A program made the translations under genes and the position numbers. A DNA stretch of 64,000 bases from Actinomycetota bacterium (GTDB lineage Bacteria > Actinomycetota > Actinomycetes > Nanopelagicales > Nanopelagicaceae), in NCBI GenBank assembly GCA_026392935.1, contig JAPLBE010000011.1:124001-188000 (forward strand), written 5' to 3'. Shown piece by piece: positions 8,679 to 19,013 of the stretch (within the stretch, counting starts at the first letter, position 1; the number at the start of each line of letters is the position of its first letter). The notes beneath the pieces were generated by a model. The model was given only the letters and a program-made list of their open reading frames with translations, did no database searches and was not told the origin of the DNA.

Positions 8679-10208
8679 ATGTCCACACCTAATAAAACAG
8701 TGAAGACCTCTAGCCGACCAGTTCGCGCCTTAGCTATCTTGGCCGTGATCCTCGTCGGACTCCTCGGCACCGCCCTTATTCAAGGTGCGACATCGGTCAA
8801 ACTTGGTCTCGATTTACGAGGTGGCACGAGTGTCACTCTTCAACCGCGAGCTTCTAATGATGCAAACAAGATCACGTCTGAAGCGATTGATCAAGCGGTT
8901 TCAATCATTCGTCAGCGCGTGAATTCACTCGGTGTTGCTGAATCTGAAGTAACAGCACAAGGAAGTGGAACAAATCGTCAGATTGTTATTTCAGTGCCCG
9001 GAGATTCTGGTCGTCGCGTAGTTGACCTGGTTGGCCAAACTGCCGAACTCCGTTTCCGTCAGGTGCTTGCAGAATCTGGTGCACTCGGTGGAACCGCATC
9101 CGATACCGCAACTCCTGCTGCCGGAGTATCACCAGCTATTAATGCAAAGTTTGCGGCACTTGATTGCTCCAATCCTGCGAACCAGCAAGGCACTGGTGCG
9201 GATTCACCAACTGACACCATTGTTGCTTGTGCACAAAAAGGCACGAGCAAATACATACTTGCACCGGCAGAAGTTTTGGGACGTCAAGTTTCAAAAGCTG
9301 CAGCCGGACTAGATGCACAGGGAGCAAGTGCATGGTACGTAACACTTACATTTAATGGTGAAGGTACAAAGGCATTTGGTGCTCTCACTTCACGAGTTAC
9401 ATCATTGCCATCACCGTCGAATCAAGTAGCAATTGTTCTAGATGGTCTTGTTGTATCAGCTCCAGTAATTAACGAAGCGATCCCGTCAGGAAACGCGCAG
9501 ATTACTGGTTCGTTCTCCCAAGTAGAGGCGCAAGATTTAGCAAACGTTCTTAAATACGGTGCTCTTCCATTGGCATTTGACCGCGGTGAAGTGCAACAAG
9601 TGTCTCCAACTCTAGGTTCAGAGCAGTTGCGTGCAGGATTACTCGCCGGTGCACTAGGCCTCTTTCTTGTAGTGGTGTTCTCAGTGATTTATTACCGCGC
9701 TCTTGGGTTCGTGACAGTCGGCTCTCTCTTAATTGCAGCGGCACTGGCGTACTTACTCTTCTTAGTTCTCGGTGAAGCGATTGGATTTACGCTGACACTG
9801 GCAGGTATTGCAGGAGCAATTGTTGCGATCGGTATTACAGCAGACTCGTTTATTGTCTTCTTCGAACGTGTTCGAGATGAGGCACGTGAAGGTCGTTCTC
9901 TGCGTACCGCTGTAGAGACGGGTTGGGCACGAGCGCGTCACACAATTATCGTGGCGGACATGATCTCCATCTTGGCCGCTGTTCTTCTCTATTTCTTCGC
10001 AGTCGGTGGGGTTCGTGGATTCGCATTTACTTTGGGATTAACCACCCTGGTCGATCTTTTGGTTGTGTTCCTATTCAGCAAGCCAATCGTCACGATTATT
10101 GCTCGCGTCAATTTCTTTGCATCAGGCCATCCGCTCTCAGGATTCTCAAATAAGAGCATTGGTCTGAAGAATTCAACAGCTCAAGTGACACCAACAGTGG
10201 AGGCATAA
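8679..10208 (+). CDS. secD: Protein translocase subunit SecD
   Basis: SecD is a membrane component of the Sec translocon that uses proton motive force to help pull proteins outward. The 509-residue product has one N-terminal membrane segment, the P1 periplasmic region starting with LGLDLRGGTSVTLQ, and five C-terminal membrane segments of the RND type, including the conserved GITADSFIVFFERVRDE loop. There is no ribosome site; a promoter lies just upstream. secF follows after four bases. Confidence 0.96.
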   Translation: MSTPNKTVKTSSRPVRALAILAVILVGLLGTALIQGATSVKLGLDLRGGTSVTLQPRASNDANKITSEAIDQAVSIIRQRVNSLGVAESEVTAQGSGTNRQIVISVPGDSGRRVVDLVGQTAELRFRQVLAESGALGGTASDTATPAAGVSPAINAKFAALDCSNPANQQGTGADSPTDTIVACAQKGTSKYILAPAEVLGRQVSKAAAGLDAQGASAWYVTLTFNGEGTKAFGALTSRVTSLPSPSNQVAIVLDGLVVSAPVINEAIPSGNAQITGSFSQVEAQDLANVLKYGALPLAFDRGEVQQVSPTLGSEQLRAGLLAGALGLFLVVVFSVIYYRALGFVTVGSLLIAAALAYLLFLVLGEAIGFTLTLAGIAGAIVAIGITADSFIVFFERVRDEAREGRSLRTAVETGWARARHTIIVADMISILAAVLLYFFAVGGVRGFAFTLGLTTLVDLLVVFLFSKPIVTIIARVNFFASGHPLSGFSNKSIGLKNSTAQVTPTVEA

Positions 10209-10212
10209 GACA

Positions 10213-11262
10213 ATGGCTAAGTTTTCAGGTCTCGGTGGACGTCTCTACTCTGGTGAGACATCATTTAATATTATTGAAAATCGTAAGCGCTGGTACTCCA
10301 TCTCCGCTTTATTCCTCCTTCTCTCATTAGGTGCACTTGTCTTTCAAGGTTTGCATCTAGGGCTCGAGTTCAAGGGTGGCGCTTCATACACACTTAACAA
10401 GACGAACGTTTCTGTAGAACAAGCTCGTGCATCAGTTGAGAACATTGGAATTCCTGGCGAAATCATCGTTCAGAAAATCGGCGATAGTAAAGTTCGGATT
10501 CAAACTGGCGCTGTCACCTCGGCTCAATCCCAGGCAATAGAAACAGCTCTCACATCTACTTTTGATGTCGCCTTAGAATCAATTGATACGCAATTAGTCG
10601 GACCTTCATGGGGTCAGGAGATCACTAAGAAAGCGCTCTATGGACTTTTTGCTTTTCTTTTAGCCGTAATGCTCTTCCTTGCTATGGCTTTCGAACCGAA
10701 AATGGCGATAGCAGCGATTGTTGCAGTTGTTCACGACGTATTCATTACAGTTGGAATTTATGCTGTCGTTGGCTTTGATGTAACACCAGCCACGGTAATT
10801 GGCTTTTTAACTATTCTTGGATATTCCCTCTATGACACTGTTGTTGTGTTCGATAAGGTTCGCGAAAATACCAAGTCGGTCGCCGCAAATTCAAAGCAGA
10901 CATATTCCCAAGCGGCAAACCTTGCAGTGAATCAGACTCTCGTGCGATCAGCAAACACATCGATTATTGCACTGCTACCAGTGGCAGCAATTCTCTTTGT
11001 GGGGGCCGGATTACTTGGTGCCGGCACGCTTAAAGATCTTTCACTAGCACTCTTTATCGGTCTTGCAGTTGGAACATATTCTTCTATCTTTATCGCACCG
11101 CCGTTCCTAGCTCAACTTCGCGAGAAAGAGCCTGCGATGCAAGCTCTTGCAAAGAGAGTTGCTGCACGTGGGGGAGCAGTTCCTGTAGCCGAAGTTAAGG
11201 CAACGAAACCATCCCTTGGAAGTGGTCCTCGCAATCAACCAAAGCGTAAGGGTCGCAAATAA
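10213..11262 (+). CDS. secF: Protein translocase subunit SecF
   Basis: SecF pairs with SecD in the Sec translocon. The 349-residue protein has an N-terminal membrane helix, the LEFKGGASYTL motif, and a C-terminal membrane bundle with GYSLYDTVVVFDKVREN. A lysine-rich tail (NQPKRKGRK) is cytoplasmic. A GGAGG ribosome site inside the secD end supports the ATG. The gene apt, often found between secF and rel in actinobacteria, is absent here. Confidence 0.96.
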   Translation: MAKFSGLGGRLYSGETSFNIIENRKRWYSISALFLLLSLGALVFQGLHLGLEFKGGASYTLNKTNVSVEQARASVENIGIPGEIIVQKIGDSKVRIQTGAVTSAQSQAIETALTSTFDVALESIDTQLVGPSWGQEITKKALYGLFAFLLAVMLFLAMAFEPKMAIAAIVAVVHDVFITVGIYAVVGFDVTPATVIGFLTILGYSLYDTVVVFDKVRENTKSVAANSKQTYSQAANLAVNQTLVRSANTSIIALLPVAAILFVGAGLLGAGTLKDLSLALFIGLAVGTYSSIFIAPPFLAQLREKEPAMQALAKRVAARGGAVPVAEVKATKPSLGSGPRNQPKRKGRK

Positions 11263-11275
11263 CTTTTAGGTTTCT

Positions 11276-13435
11276 ATGAGTACTAACTCCCTGCTGGCGC
11301 CGTTGGTCGATGAATTAAAAGAACATCACCCAACGGCTCATACTGCAGAGATTGAACGTGCTTTCCAGATTGCTCGGACCGCTCACCAGGGTCAATTGCG
11401 AAAATCAGGTGAAGAATACATAACGCACCCTGTTGCCGTTTCACAAATCTTGGCCGAACTTGGCCTTAATGAAACGACCATTATTGCCTCGCTCTTGCAT
11501 GACACGGTTGAAGATACTCCCTACTCTCTAGACCAACTGCGCATTGATTTCGGTGATGAGATTGCAAATCTTGTTGATGGTGTGACTAAGTTAGACAAAC
11601 TCACATACGGGCCAACTGCTGAGGCAGAGACAGTACGCAAGATGGTGATTGCGATGTCGCGGGATATTCGAGTTTTAGTGATCAAATTAGCTGACAGATT
11701 GCATAATGCTAGAACGTGGAACTTTGTCTCAACTGAGAGTGCTCTTCGTAAAGCGAGAGAGACGCTCGACATTTACGCCCCTCTTGCACACCGCCTGGGT
11801 ATGAATGCGATTAAGTGGGAGTTAGAAGATCTCTCATTCGCAGTCTTGGAACCAAAGAAATTTGAAGAGATATCTCGACTGGTGGCCGAGAGATCGCCAT
11901 CGCGTGATGCCCTTACAGCTGAGGTCATAACAGATGTGGAAGCGGACTTACTGAAAGACAATATCTCGGCAACAGTGACAGGTCGCAAGAAACATTTCTT
12001 TAGCGTTTACCAAAAGATGGTTGTCAGAGGAAGAGAATTCAATGACATTTATGATTTAGTGGGAATCAGAGTTCTCGTAAATGATGTCAAGGATTGTTAT
12101 GCCGTTCTAGGGTCGATTCATGCTCGTTGGAGTCCGGTTCCTGGGCGATTCAAAGATTACATCGCAATGCCTAAATTCAATCTGTATCAATCGCTGCACA
12201 CAACAGTAATTGGTCCAACTGGCAAAGCTATCGAGATTCAAATTCGAACATACGAGATGCACTCTCGTGCCGAGTTTGGTATCGCAGCACATTGGAAATA
12301 TAAGCAAGGGGGAGACCCTCAAGAGAGTTCTCCCGAAATGCTCTGGCTACGACAGTTGCACGAATGGCAGAAAGAGACTGAAGATCCATCTGAATTCCTT
12401 GAAGCCTTGAGATTTGATCTTGGAAGTCCCGAAGTATTTGTTTTTACTCCAAAAGGTTCTGTCGTTGCCCTTCCGGGAGGTTCGACTCCAGTCGATTTCG
12501 CATTCTCTGTGCATACAGATGTTGGTCTTCGCTGCGCAGGAGCAAAAGTGAATGGTCGTTTGGTTCCGCTTGAGTCAAAGTTGAATAACGGTGATGTCAT
12601 TGAAATTGTTACCAATAAGGGTGAGCATGCCGGCCCGAGTCGCGATTGGTTGAACTTTGTTAAAAGTCCGCGTGCTCGTTCAAAGATTAAGGCGTGGTTT
12701 AGCAAGGAGCGTCGCGAAGAAGCAATCGATGCGGGTCGTGAATCCATTGCACGCCAAATGCGTAAAGCAGGACTCCCACTACAGAAGATTTTTGCGGGTC
12801 AATCGCTGTTAGAGCTGGCGCACGATATGCATTATGCAGATATAGATGCTTTGTATAACGCGGTTGGAGATGGTCACGTTTCCGCTGCTTCGATTATTGA
12901 AAAGTTAGTTGCAAGTATGGGCGGCGAGGATTCGCATCCGGAACCTACTCTCGAACATATTCCTACCGGCAATCAGGCGACGAAAAGAACCTCGAGTGCG
13001 GTTGAAGTGGAGGGAGTAGACGACGTATTGGTTAAGTTGGCTAGATGCTGCACTCCGGTTCCGGGAGATGCGATTATGGGATTCATTACAAAAGGTTCAG
13101 GAATCTCAGTGCACCGGGAAGATTGTATAAATGCTTCAGATTTGCGAAATAATCAAAACGAGAGAGTAGTTGGAGTGAAATGGCTTGCTGGAGCGGCAAG
13201 TATTTTTCTGGTAAATATTCAAGTAGAGGCACTTGATAGAGCCAGATTACTTGCCGATGTAACTCGGACACTTTCTGAGCAACACGTCAATATTCTGAGC
13301 GCGGCGGTGAGTACATCCAAAGATCGTGTTGCAATCTCACGCTTTACCTTTGAAATGGCAGATGCAAAGCACTTAGATTCAGTTCTTGCGGCGGTACGTT
13401 CTATTGAAGGCGTATACGACGTCTACAGAACGTAA
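11276..13435 (+). CDS. rel: Bifunctional (p)ppGpp synthetase/hydrolase Rel
   Basis: The 719-residue long RelA/SpoT homolog makes and degrades the stringent alarmone. Order: HD hydrolase (about residues 20-170, with LLHDTVEDT), synthetase domain (about 235-350, with RFKD, the charge signature of bifunctional enzymes), TGS (about 390-450), the conserved-cysteine region with ARCCTPVPGD, and a C-terminal ACT domain (about 645-719). It follows secF by 13 bases and converges on the DUF349 gene with a 10-base gap and no visible terminator. Confidence 0.96.
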   Translation: MSTNSLLAPLVDELKEHHPTAHTAEIERAFQIARTAHQGQLRKSGEEYITHPVAVSQILAELGLNETTIIASLLHDTVEDTPYSLDQLRIDFGDEIANLVDGVTKLDKLTYGPTAEAETVRKMVIAMSRDIRVLVIKLADRLHNARTWNFVSTESALRKARETLDIYAPLAHRLGMNAIKWELEDLSFAVLEPKKFEEISRLVAERSPSRDALTAEVITDVEADLLKDNISATVTGRKKHFFSVYQKMVVRGREFNDIYDLVGIRVLVNDVKDCYAVLGSIHARWSPVPGRFKDYIAMPKFNLYQSLHTTVIGPTGKAIEIQIRTYEMHSRAEFGIAAHWKYKQGGDPQESSPEMLWLRQLHEWQKETEDPSEFLEALRFDLGSPEVFVFTPKGSVVALPGGSTPVDFAFSVHTDVGLRCAGAKVNGRLVPLESKLNNGDVIEIVTNKGEHAGPSRDWLNFVKSPRARSKIKAWFSKERREEAIDAGRESIARQMRKAGLPLQKIFAGQSLLELAHDMHYADIDALYNAVGDGHVSAASIIEKLVASMGGEDSHPEPTLEHIPTGNQATKRTSSAVEVEGVDDVLVKLARCCTPVPGDAIMGFITKGSGISVHREDCINASDLRNNQNERVVGVKWLAGAASIFLVNIQVEALDRARLLADVTRTLSEQHVNILSAAVSTSKDRVAISRFTFEMADAKHLDSVLAAVRSIEGVYDVYRT

Positions 13436-13445
13436 ATAAATCGAG

Positions 13446-14762
13446 TTAGTTGAATTCCGCGAGATGCTTTTGTGCTTCAGCTAGCCACACCTTGCGTGCT
13501 TCAGCTGATTCGAGAGCTTCTTTAGCTTTCTTCTCATTTCCTGCACTCTGTGCTTTTGCGGCAATTTTTGTGTAATTCTCAACTGATTCAGTCAACTGAG
13601 CAACAACTTCTGCAGCACGAGCTTTCGCCGCAGGATCAGTCTTGCGCCACACATCAGCCTCAGCAGCTTTGATCTCTGCCTCAATTTTCTCGACGCGAGC
13701 ATCAAAACTCGCGCGCTTATCTCGATGCGTAATACCAATCTTTTCCCATGAACGCATGAGTTCACGGAATGAATTCTTGGCTGCCTTCACATCAGTAAAT
13801 GGAATGAGCGCCTCGATTTGAACAATTAGTTCTTCTCGCTTAGCCAAGTTAGCAGTCATCGAAACTTCACGTTTTTCTAAGTCGGCATTCTTGGCTGCAA
13901 AGAATTGATCTTGTGCTGCCTTAAAGCGAGCCCAGTTCTTGGCATCATCATTTTTCTTGCCACGACCTGCAGCTTTCCAAGAGTCCATAAGAACTTTGAA
14001 ACGGCGAGCTGTTGCAACCCAGTCAGTAGATGTAGCTAGCTTCTCAGCTTCGGCGATGATTGCATTTTTTGCCTCAGTCACCTTGCTTGTCGTAGCTTCA
14101 AGCTGCGCGAAATGAGTGCGACGACGCTTATCAAACTTGTTACGTGATGCTGAAAAGCGCTTCCAAAAATCAGCGTCTGATTTCTTATCCAGACGAGGAG
14201 CTGCCTTCCACTCGTCCAAGAGAGATTTAAGGCGATCGCCAGTAACTTTCCAATTTTCAGAGAGAGCGAGAGATTCTGCCTCAGCGAGAATCTTCTCCTT
14301 CTCAACAAGTATTTGCTCGCGACGTGCTGCCTTGACCGCAGACTCTGCTGCTTTCTTCGCTTCATACGCTTCGCGGTGACCTTCTATAAGAGGCTCAATC
14401 TGTTCGACAGATTGCGCAAGTGCATCGAGATCACCAACACCGTTAAGTTCGCGGACTTGTTGGCGTAATTTCTTAACCGCTTCATAAGCATCTTGTGGAA
14501 CCATCGCGCCGCTCGTGATTCGTGCAGCCGTGAGTGCTACTTCAGAGGCAAGTGCTTCAAATTTTCTAACGAAGTATGCGAGAGCTTCTTCCGCGCTCTT
14601 TCCTGGATATGAGCCGACAGGTTTTTCGCCTTCGCTAGTTCGCACAAATACTGTGCCATCTTCACCTACACGACCAAACTGAGAGGGATCTCCGATTAGT
14701 GCAGATGCTGCACTTGGAGTGGAGTGGGTATGAGCCAATGTTGTTGGATTAATGTCGGTCAT
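13446..14762 (-). CDS. DUF349 repeat, coiled-coil protein
   Basis: The 438-residue protein is rich in alanine, lysine and glutamate and contains several DUF349 repeats with the recurring pattern of tryptophan plus W-K-x-A/I (LLDEWKAAPR, LMDSWKAAGR, LMRSWEKIGI), spaced by predicted coiled coil. It is predicted cytoplasmic. DUF349 proteins are conserved next to rel in actinobacteria; their function is not established. It is transcribed toward rel. Confidence 0.85.
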   Translation of the reverse strand: MTDINPTTLAHTHSTPSAASALIGDPSQFGRVGEDGTVFVRTSEGEKPVGSYPGKSAEEALAYFVRKFEALASEVALTAARITSGAMVPQDAYEAVKKLRQQVRELNGVGDLDALAQSVEQIEPLIEGHREAYEAKKAAESAVKAARREQILVEKEKILAEAESLALSENWKVTGDRLKSLLDEWKAAPRLDKKSDADFWKRFSASRNKFDKRRRTHFAQLEATTSKVTEAKNAIIAEAEKLATSTDWVATARRFKVLMDSWKAAGRGKKNDDAKNWARFKAAQDQFFAAKNADLEKREVSMTANLAKREELIVQIEALIPFTDVKAAKNSFRELMRSWEKIGITHRDKRASFDARVEKIEAEIKAAEADVWRKTDPAAKARAAEVVAQLTESVENYTKIAAKAQSAGNEKKAKEALESAEARKVWLAEAQKHLAEFN

Positions 14763-14839
14763 GAGTATTCCCTTCAGCGCGTCGGCCGTGGCCTTCGTTG
14801 ATAACAGCGATTGTTTAAGAGGTCAAAGGTACCCTGTGC

Positions 14840-14852
14840 ACTCGGTCCGAGT
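14840..14852. promoter_or_regulatory. 13-bp perfect palindrome between DUF349 and MBL genes
   Basis: ACTCGG-T-CCGAGT is a perfect inverted repeat in the 118-base divergent intergenic region. It abuts a TAAATT hexamer (14852-14857) that could be the -10 of the plus-strand MBL gene, so it might be an operator. A repeat this short can arise by chance. Confidence 0.25.
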
Positions 14853-14880
14853 AAATTCACGCGAGAAATAGGGGCTTTCG

Positions 14881-15537
14881 ATGCTTGTTCTCTCTCATCC
14901 AGCCCCTATGTTTGCCACAAATTGCTGGGTAATTGCTCCTAGCGAAGGTTCTGAATGCATCATCGTGGACCCTGGAATGCCTGACATATCAGCAGACATT
15001 CAATCTCTTGTGAGTCAATACCGATTAAAGCCTGTTGCATCTTTCTTGACGCACGCACATCTTGATCATACTTTTTCGATAAAACCTCTTGCTGATGGCT
15101 ATGGAATTCCCGCCTATATTCATAGCGAAGATAGAAGATTCATCGCCGAACCTGCCGGCCTACATGGCACGGAGTTTCAAGAAGCACTTGCGGGTATGAG
15201 TTTTGACGAACCCGTTGATGTGCGTGAGTTAAAGAATGACGAGCGATTGCAGGTATTAGGTATGAATCTCCGTGCCATACATGCTCCAGGACACACCAAA
15301 GGTTCATTGATGTACCTGTTCAACGAAGAGATTCTCATCAGCGGTGATGTTCTATTTGCTGGATCTATTGGACGCACCGATCTCCCTACTGGCAGCGCGA
15401 CGGAAATGGCCAATACTTTGAGAAAGAAAGTTCTTCCTCTTGATGACTCATTGCGAGTGCTGACCGGACATGGCCCTGAGACCACCATTAAATACGAGAG
15501 AAAAAACAACCCATATCTGAAAGAATTGCGACTATGA
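14881..15537 (+). CDS. MBL-fold metallo-hydrolase (glyoxalase II-like)
   Basis: The 218-residue single-domain metallo-beta-lactamase-fold hydrolase has the di-zinc motif THAHLDHT (HxHxDH), a histidine in HAPGHTKGS, an aspartate in ISGDVLFAGSIGRTDLP, and a final LTGHGPETT. These are the metal ligands of the glyoxalase II-like group. The substrate cannot be assigned; thioester hydrolysis is plausible. An AGGGG ribosome site is present. Its stop overlaps the hisS start by four bases, and this pair is conserved in actinobacteria. Confidence 0.88.
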   Translation: MLVLSHPAPMFATNCWVIAPSEGSECIIVDPGMPDISADIQSLVSQYRLKPVASFLTHAHLDHTFSIKPLADGYGIPAYIHSEDRRFIAEPAGLHGTEFQEALAGMSFDEPVDVRELKNDERLQVLGMNLRAIHAPGHTKGSLMYLFNEEILISGDVLFAGSIGRTDLPTGSATEMANTLRKKVLPLDDSLRVLTGHGPETTIKYERKNNPYLKELRL

Positions 15538-16802
15538 AGTTCGAAAAGATTCAGGCGCCTAAGGGCGTACGTGAATACCTGCCGCCCGAATCAAGCGCTT
15601 TTGATTGGGTGCGTACTCAACTGATTGCACCGGCTGCGGCTTCTGGGTATCAACTCATGGAACTTCCAGTATTCGAAGATACAAATGTCTTCACTCGTGG
15701 CGTTGGTGAATCAACAGATGTTGTTTCAAAAGAGATGTACACATTTGAAGACCGTGGAGGTCGTTCAATAACTTTACGTCCTGAAGGAACTGCCGGAGTT
15801 ATGCGAGCGGTGATCGAGAATAATCTTGATCGCGGACAACTCCCAGTAAAGGTTTGGTACTCCGGTCAATTCTTTAGAGCCGAGCGTCCGCAAGCTGGTC
15901 GCTATCGACAGTTCTATCAGGTCGGAATAGAAGCGATAGGTGTTGAAGATCCAGCTATAGACGCAGAAGTTATCGCTATAGCCGATCGCGGTTTTAAGAA
16001 TCTAGGACTTAAGAATTATCGTCTAGATATAACATCGTTAGGAGACGCTGCCTCGCGTGCGGCTCATCGGGTAGATCTGATGAAATTTATTGGAACTCTT
16101 GATCTTGATGAAGCAACCGCGGCCAGAGCTGCGTTAAATCCGCTGCGTCTATTTGATGACAAGCGTCCTGAAATGCAAGAGGCCATGAAAGCTGCGCCAT
16201 TGTTGATGGATTATCTCTCCGCAGAATCTTCTGCCAATTTCACACAAGTTCTGAAATATTTGGATGCACTGAAAATCTCTTATGTACTAAATCCACGAAT
16301 GGTCAGGGGATTGGATTACTACACAGGGACTACATTTGAGTTCGTTCATTCGGATCTTGGCGCACAAGCTGGTATCGGTGGTGGCGGACGTTATGACGGT
16401 TTGATGGAAACTCTCGGCGGACAATCCTTATCTGGTATTGGTTTTGGTCTTGGAGTAGACCGTGCGCTTCTAGCAGCAGTCGCTGAGAAAAGCTTGCCCC
16501 AGGATCAATTCACCTCAGATCTACTCATCATTCCACTCGGTGATGATGCGATGACAACGGCTTTAATAACCGCGCAAGAGTTACGGGCTAGTGGCATTAA
16601 GACAGAGATTGCTTTTGGTGATCGTTCACTTAAAGGTGCCATGAAAGGCGCAGATAAGTCAGGGACTCAATATGTGGTCGTGTTTGGTGAGAGTGAGCTC
16701 TCTTCAGGCGTAGTGAATCTCAAGCGCATGCGAGATGGGGATACTTCCTCGGTTAAGATTGCGCAGTTGAAGGATGTCTTGAGAGAAACACTCTCTCGGT
16801 AA
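15534..16802 (+). CDS. hisS: Histidyl-tRNA synthetase
   Basis: This 422-residue class II synthetase charges tRNA-His. Motif 2 (WYSGQFFRAERPQAGRYRQF), the two histidine-specific blocks (LDYYTGTTFEF and GGGGRYDGL) and the C-terminal anticodon-binding domain (about residues 330-422) are all present. It is translationally coupled to the MBL gene by a four-base overlap, and aspS follows after 26 bases. Confidence 0.97.
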   Translation: MKFEKIQAPKGVREYLPPESSAFDWVRTQLIAPAAASGYQLMELPVFEDTNVFTRGVGESTDVVSKEMYTFEDRGGRSITLRPEGTAGVMRAVIENNLDRGQLPVKVWYSGQFFRAERPQAGRYRQFYQVGIEAIGVEDPAIDAEVIAIADRGFKNLGLKNYRLDITSLGDAASRAAHRVDLMKFIGTLDLDEATAARAALNPLRLFDDKRPEMQEAMKAAPLLMDYLSAESSANFTQVLKYLDALKISYVLNPRMVRGLDYYTGTTFEFVHSDLGAQAGIGGGGRYDGLMETLGGQSLSGIGFGLGVDRALLAAVAEKSLPQDQFTSDLLIIPLGDDAMTTALITAQELRASGIKTEIAFGDRSLKGAMKGADKSGTQYVVVFGESELSSGVVNLKRMRDGDTSSVKIAQLKDVLRETLSR

Positions 16803-16828
16803 TTGATTCTTAAAGGCGGCGCTTTTTA

Positions 16829-18568
16829 ATGTTACGTAATCATGACGCAGGGGCACTTCGTGCTTCCCACGCAGGCACAACAGTTACTTTAGCTGGATGG
16901 GTTGCCCGCCGCCGCGATCATGGTGGCGTTGCGTTTATTGATCTGCGCGACGGAACTGGTTCAGTTCAAGTAGTAATACGTGACGAGAAGTTAGCTGGAC
17001 AACTTCGCGCCGAATGGTGCCTTCAAATAACTGGTGCAGTTGCGCTACGCCCTGCAGGAAATGACAACTCTAATATTCCGACGGGTGAGATTGAAGTCAT
17101 GGGCGACTCCGTCGTTGTCTTAAGTGAATCAGCGCCATTGCCATTTCCTGTTGACACTGGAAGCGAAGCTGAGATTTCAGAAGAAGTACGGCTTCGGTAC
17201 CGCTATCTAGATTTGCGACGCGAAGGACCGGCGGCAAATCTACGACTTCGTTCGAAAGTGACATCATCAATTCGACGCGTAATGGAAGGTTTAGATTTTC
17301 ACGAAATTGAAACGCCATATTTGACGCGTTCAACACCTGAAGGTGCTAGAGATTTCTTAGTCCCAGTACGACTTCAGCCTGGAAGTTGGTATGCACTTCC
17401 TCAATCGCCACAATTGTTTAAGCAGTTGCTGATGGTTGCGGGCATGGAACGGTACTACCAGATAGCGCGCTGTTTCCGTGATGAAGATTTCCGTGCTGAT
17501 CGCCAACCAGAATTCACTCAGTTGGACATCGAAATGTCCTTCATTGATCAAGCAGACATTATTTCTGTTGCAGAAAAGATTCTCGTGAAGGTTTGGAAAG
17601 AATCTATTAACTACGATATTCCAACACCTATTCCACACATGACATATGCAGATGCCATGAATAATTATGGTTCTGATAAACCAGATCTTCGCTTCGGACT
17701 TCAGATTACCGAGGTTACAGATTTCTTTAAAGAAACTCCCTTTAGAGTGTTTCAAGCGCCGTATGTTGGTGCAGTTGTTATGCCTGGGGGAGCGGATTCT
17801 CCACGTAGAGAACTTGATGCGTGGCAGGATTGGGCAAAAGCACGTGGAGCTAAAGGAATTGCATACATCCTCGTAAATACCGATGGAACTTTAGGCGGAC
17901 CTGTCTCAAAGAATATTTCTGATTCCGAGCAAGCTGGAATCGCAGCGTTGGTTGGAGCAAAGTCTGGAGATGCAATCTTCTTCGCAGCTGGAGATAGAGC
18001 CTCATCACAGCAGTTACTTGGCGCAGCTCGACTGGAAATTGGTAAACGTTGCAATTTAATTGACGAGAATGAATGGAAGTTCGTTTGGGTTGTCGATGCG
18101 CCAATGTTCGAGCCAACCGATAATGGCGGTTGGACTGCAGTACATCACCCATTTACTGGCCCGAAGCCTGAATATGTGAGAACGTTCAAGAGCGATCCTG
18201 CATCAGCGCTTGCCTACGCCTATGACATTGTTCTTAATGGAACAGAGCTAGGCGGAGGGTCAATTCGTATTCACGATAAGAACATTCAAAAAGATGTGTT
18301 CACAGTAATCGGCCTTAGCGATGAGGAAGCACAAAGCAAATTTGGTTTCTTACTTGAAGCTTTCAATTATGGACCGCCACCGCACGGTGGAATCGCATTG
18401 GGACTATATCGAGTATGCGCACTACTTACGCACTCTGATTCCATTCGTGAGGTTATTGCTTTTCCAAAGACCGCTAGTGGAGGAGACCCGCTTACTGGCG
18501 CGCCAACCCCAATTACTCCAGCGCAACGCAAAGAGGCTGCAATCGATTGGACTCCTCCCAAGGAGTAA
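16829..18568 (+). CDS. aspS: Aspartyl-tRNA synthetase
   Basis: The 579-residue bacterial-type class II synthetase has an N-terminal OB-fold anticodon domain ([18 protein letters not shown]), motif 2 ([21 protein letters not shown] near residue 215), the bacterial insertion (GAD) domain, and motif 3 (GIALGLYRV near residue 525). It charges tRNA-Asp. Whether it also charges tRNA-Asn depends on whether gatCAB is present elsewhere in the genome. An AAAGG ribosome site lies upstream. Confidence 0.97.
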   Translation: MLRNHDAGALRASHAGTTVTLAGWVARRRDHGGVAFIDLRDGTGSVQVVIRDEKLAGQLRAEWCLQITGAVALRPAGNDNSNIPTGEIEVMGDSVVVLSESAPLPFPVDTGSEAEISEEVRLRYRYLDLRREGPAANLRLRSKVTSSIRRVMEGLDFHEIETPYLTRSTPEGARDFLVPVRLQPGSWYALPQSPQLFKQLLMVAGMERYYQIARCFRDEDFRADRQPEFTQLDIEMSFIDQADIISVAEKILVKVWKESINYDIPTPIPHMTYADAMNNYGSDKPDLRFGLQITEVTDFFKETPFRVFQAPYVGAVVMPGGADSPRRELDAWQDWAKARGAKGIAYILVNTDGTLGGPVSKNISDSEQAGIAALVGAKSGDAIFFAAGDRASSQQLLGAARLEIGKRCNLIDENEWKFVWVVDAPMFEPTDNGGWTAVHHPFTGPKPEYVRTFKSDPASALAYAYDIVLNGTELGGGSIRIHDKNIQKDVFTVIGLSDEEAQSKFGFLLEAFNYGPPPHGGIALGLYRVCALLTHSDSIREVIAFPKTASGGDPLTGAPTPITPAQRKEAAIDWTPPKE

Positions 18569-18583
18569 TTCCGGTAGGCTTGC

Positions 18584-18596
18584 ACAATAATATTGT
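18584..18596. promoter_or_regulatory. 13-bp AT-rich palindrome before the DUF948 gene
   Basis: ACAATA-A-TATTGT is a perfect inverted repeat in the 60-base gap after aspS. It contains TAATAT, which could serve as a -10 for the DUF948 and alaS genes. No clear -35 is seen. Confidence 0.25.
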
Positions 18597-18628
18597 TCAA
18601 TCATTACGAGATTTAAAGGAGAACGCTG

Positions 18629-18991
18629 GTGGGTCCCGGAGGCATTGCAACGATTATCGCGGCAGCATCCCTTTTTGTGATTGCCGTGGCAGTTGCCTAT
18701 ACAGTCTTCCGAGTCAGTAAGTTCATTGATGAAGCGAAGAAGTCGCTTCAGGTTTTTACTGAAGATACTTCTCCATTAATCACGGAGTCCACGCGCACCC
18801 TAGAACTCATCAATAGCCCATTAGAGAGTTTTGCGAAAATTACTAAGAATGTTGAAGAAGTGAGCACCAAAGTCACAGACGTTACGACAGGATTTATCGA
18901 CAAGAATGGGTCGGCCGTAAAGGTTGCGGGCGCTCTTTTAAGTGCTGCACAACTAAGTAAGGGTCGCAAATCTAAGAAGAAGTCTGACTAG
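18629..18991 (+). CDS. DUF948 domain membrane protein
   Basis: The 120-residue protein has one N-terminal membrane segment (about residues 5-25) and a helical body ending in a lysine-rich tail (KGRKSKKKSD), the architecture of DUF948 proteins. Function is unknown. It starts at GTG, with an AAAGGAG ribosome site seven to ten bases upstream. It lies between aspS and alaS, where actinobacteria commonly keep such a gene. Confidence 0.8.
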   Translation: MGPGGIATIIAAASLFVIAVAVAYTVFRVSKFIDEAKKSLQVFTEDTSPLITESTRTLELINSPLESFAKITKNVEEVSTKVTDVTTGFIDKNGSAVKVAGALLSAAQLSKGRKSKKKSD

Positions 18992-19013
18992 TTCACGAAG
19001 GCGAATGTAACTA

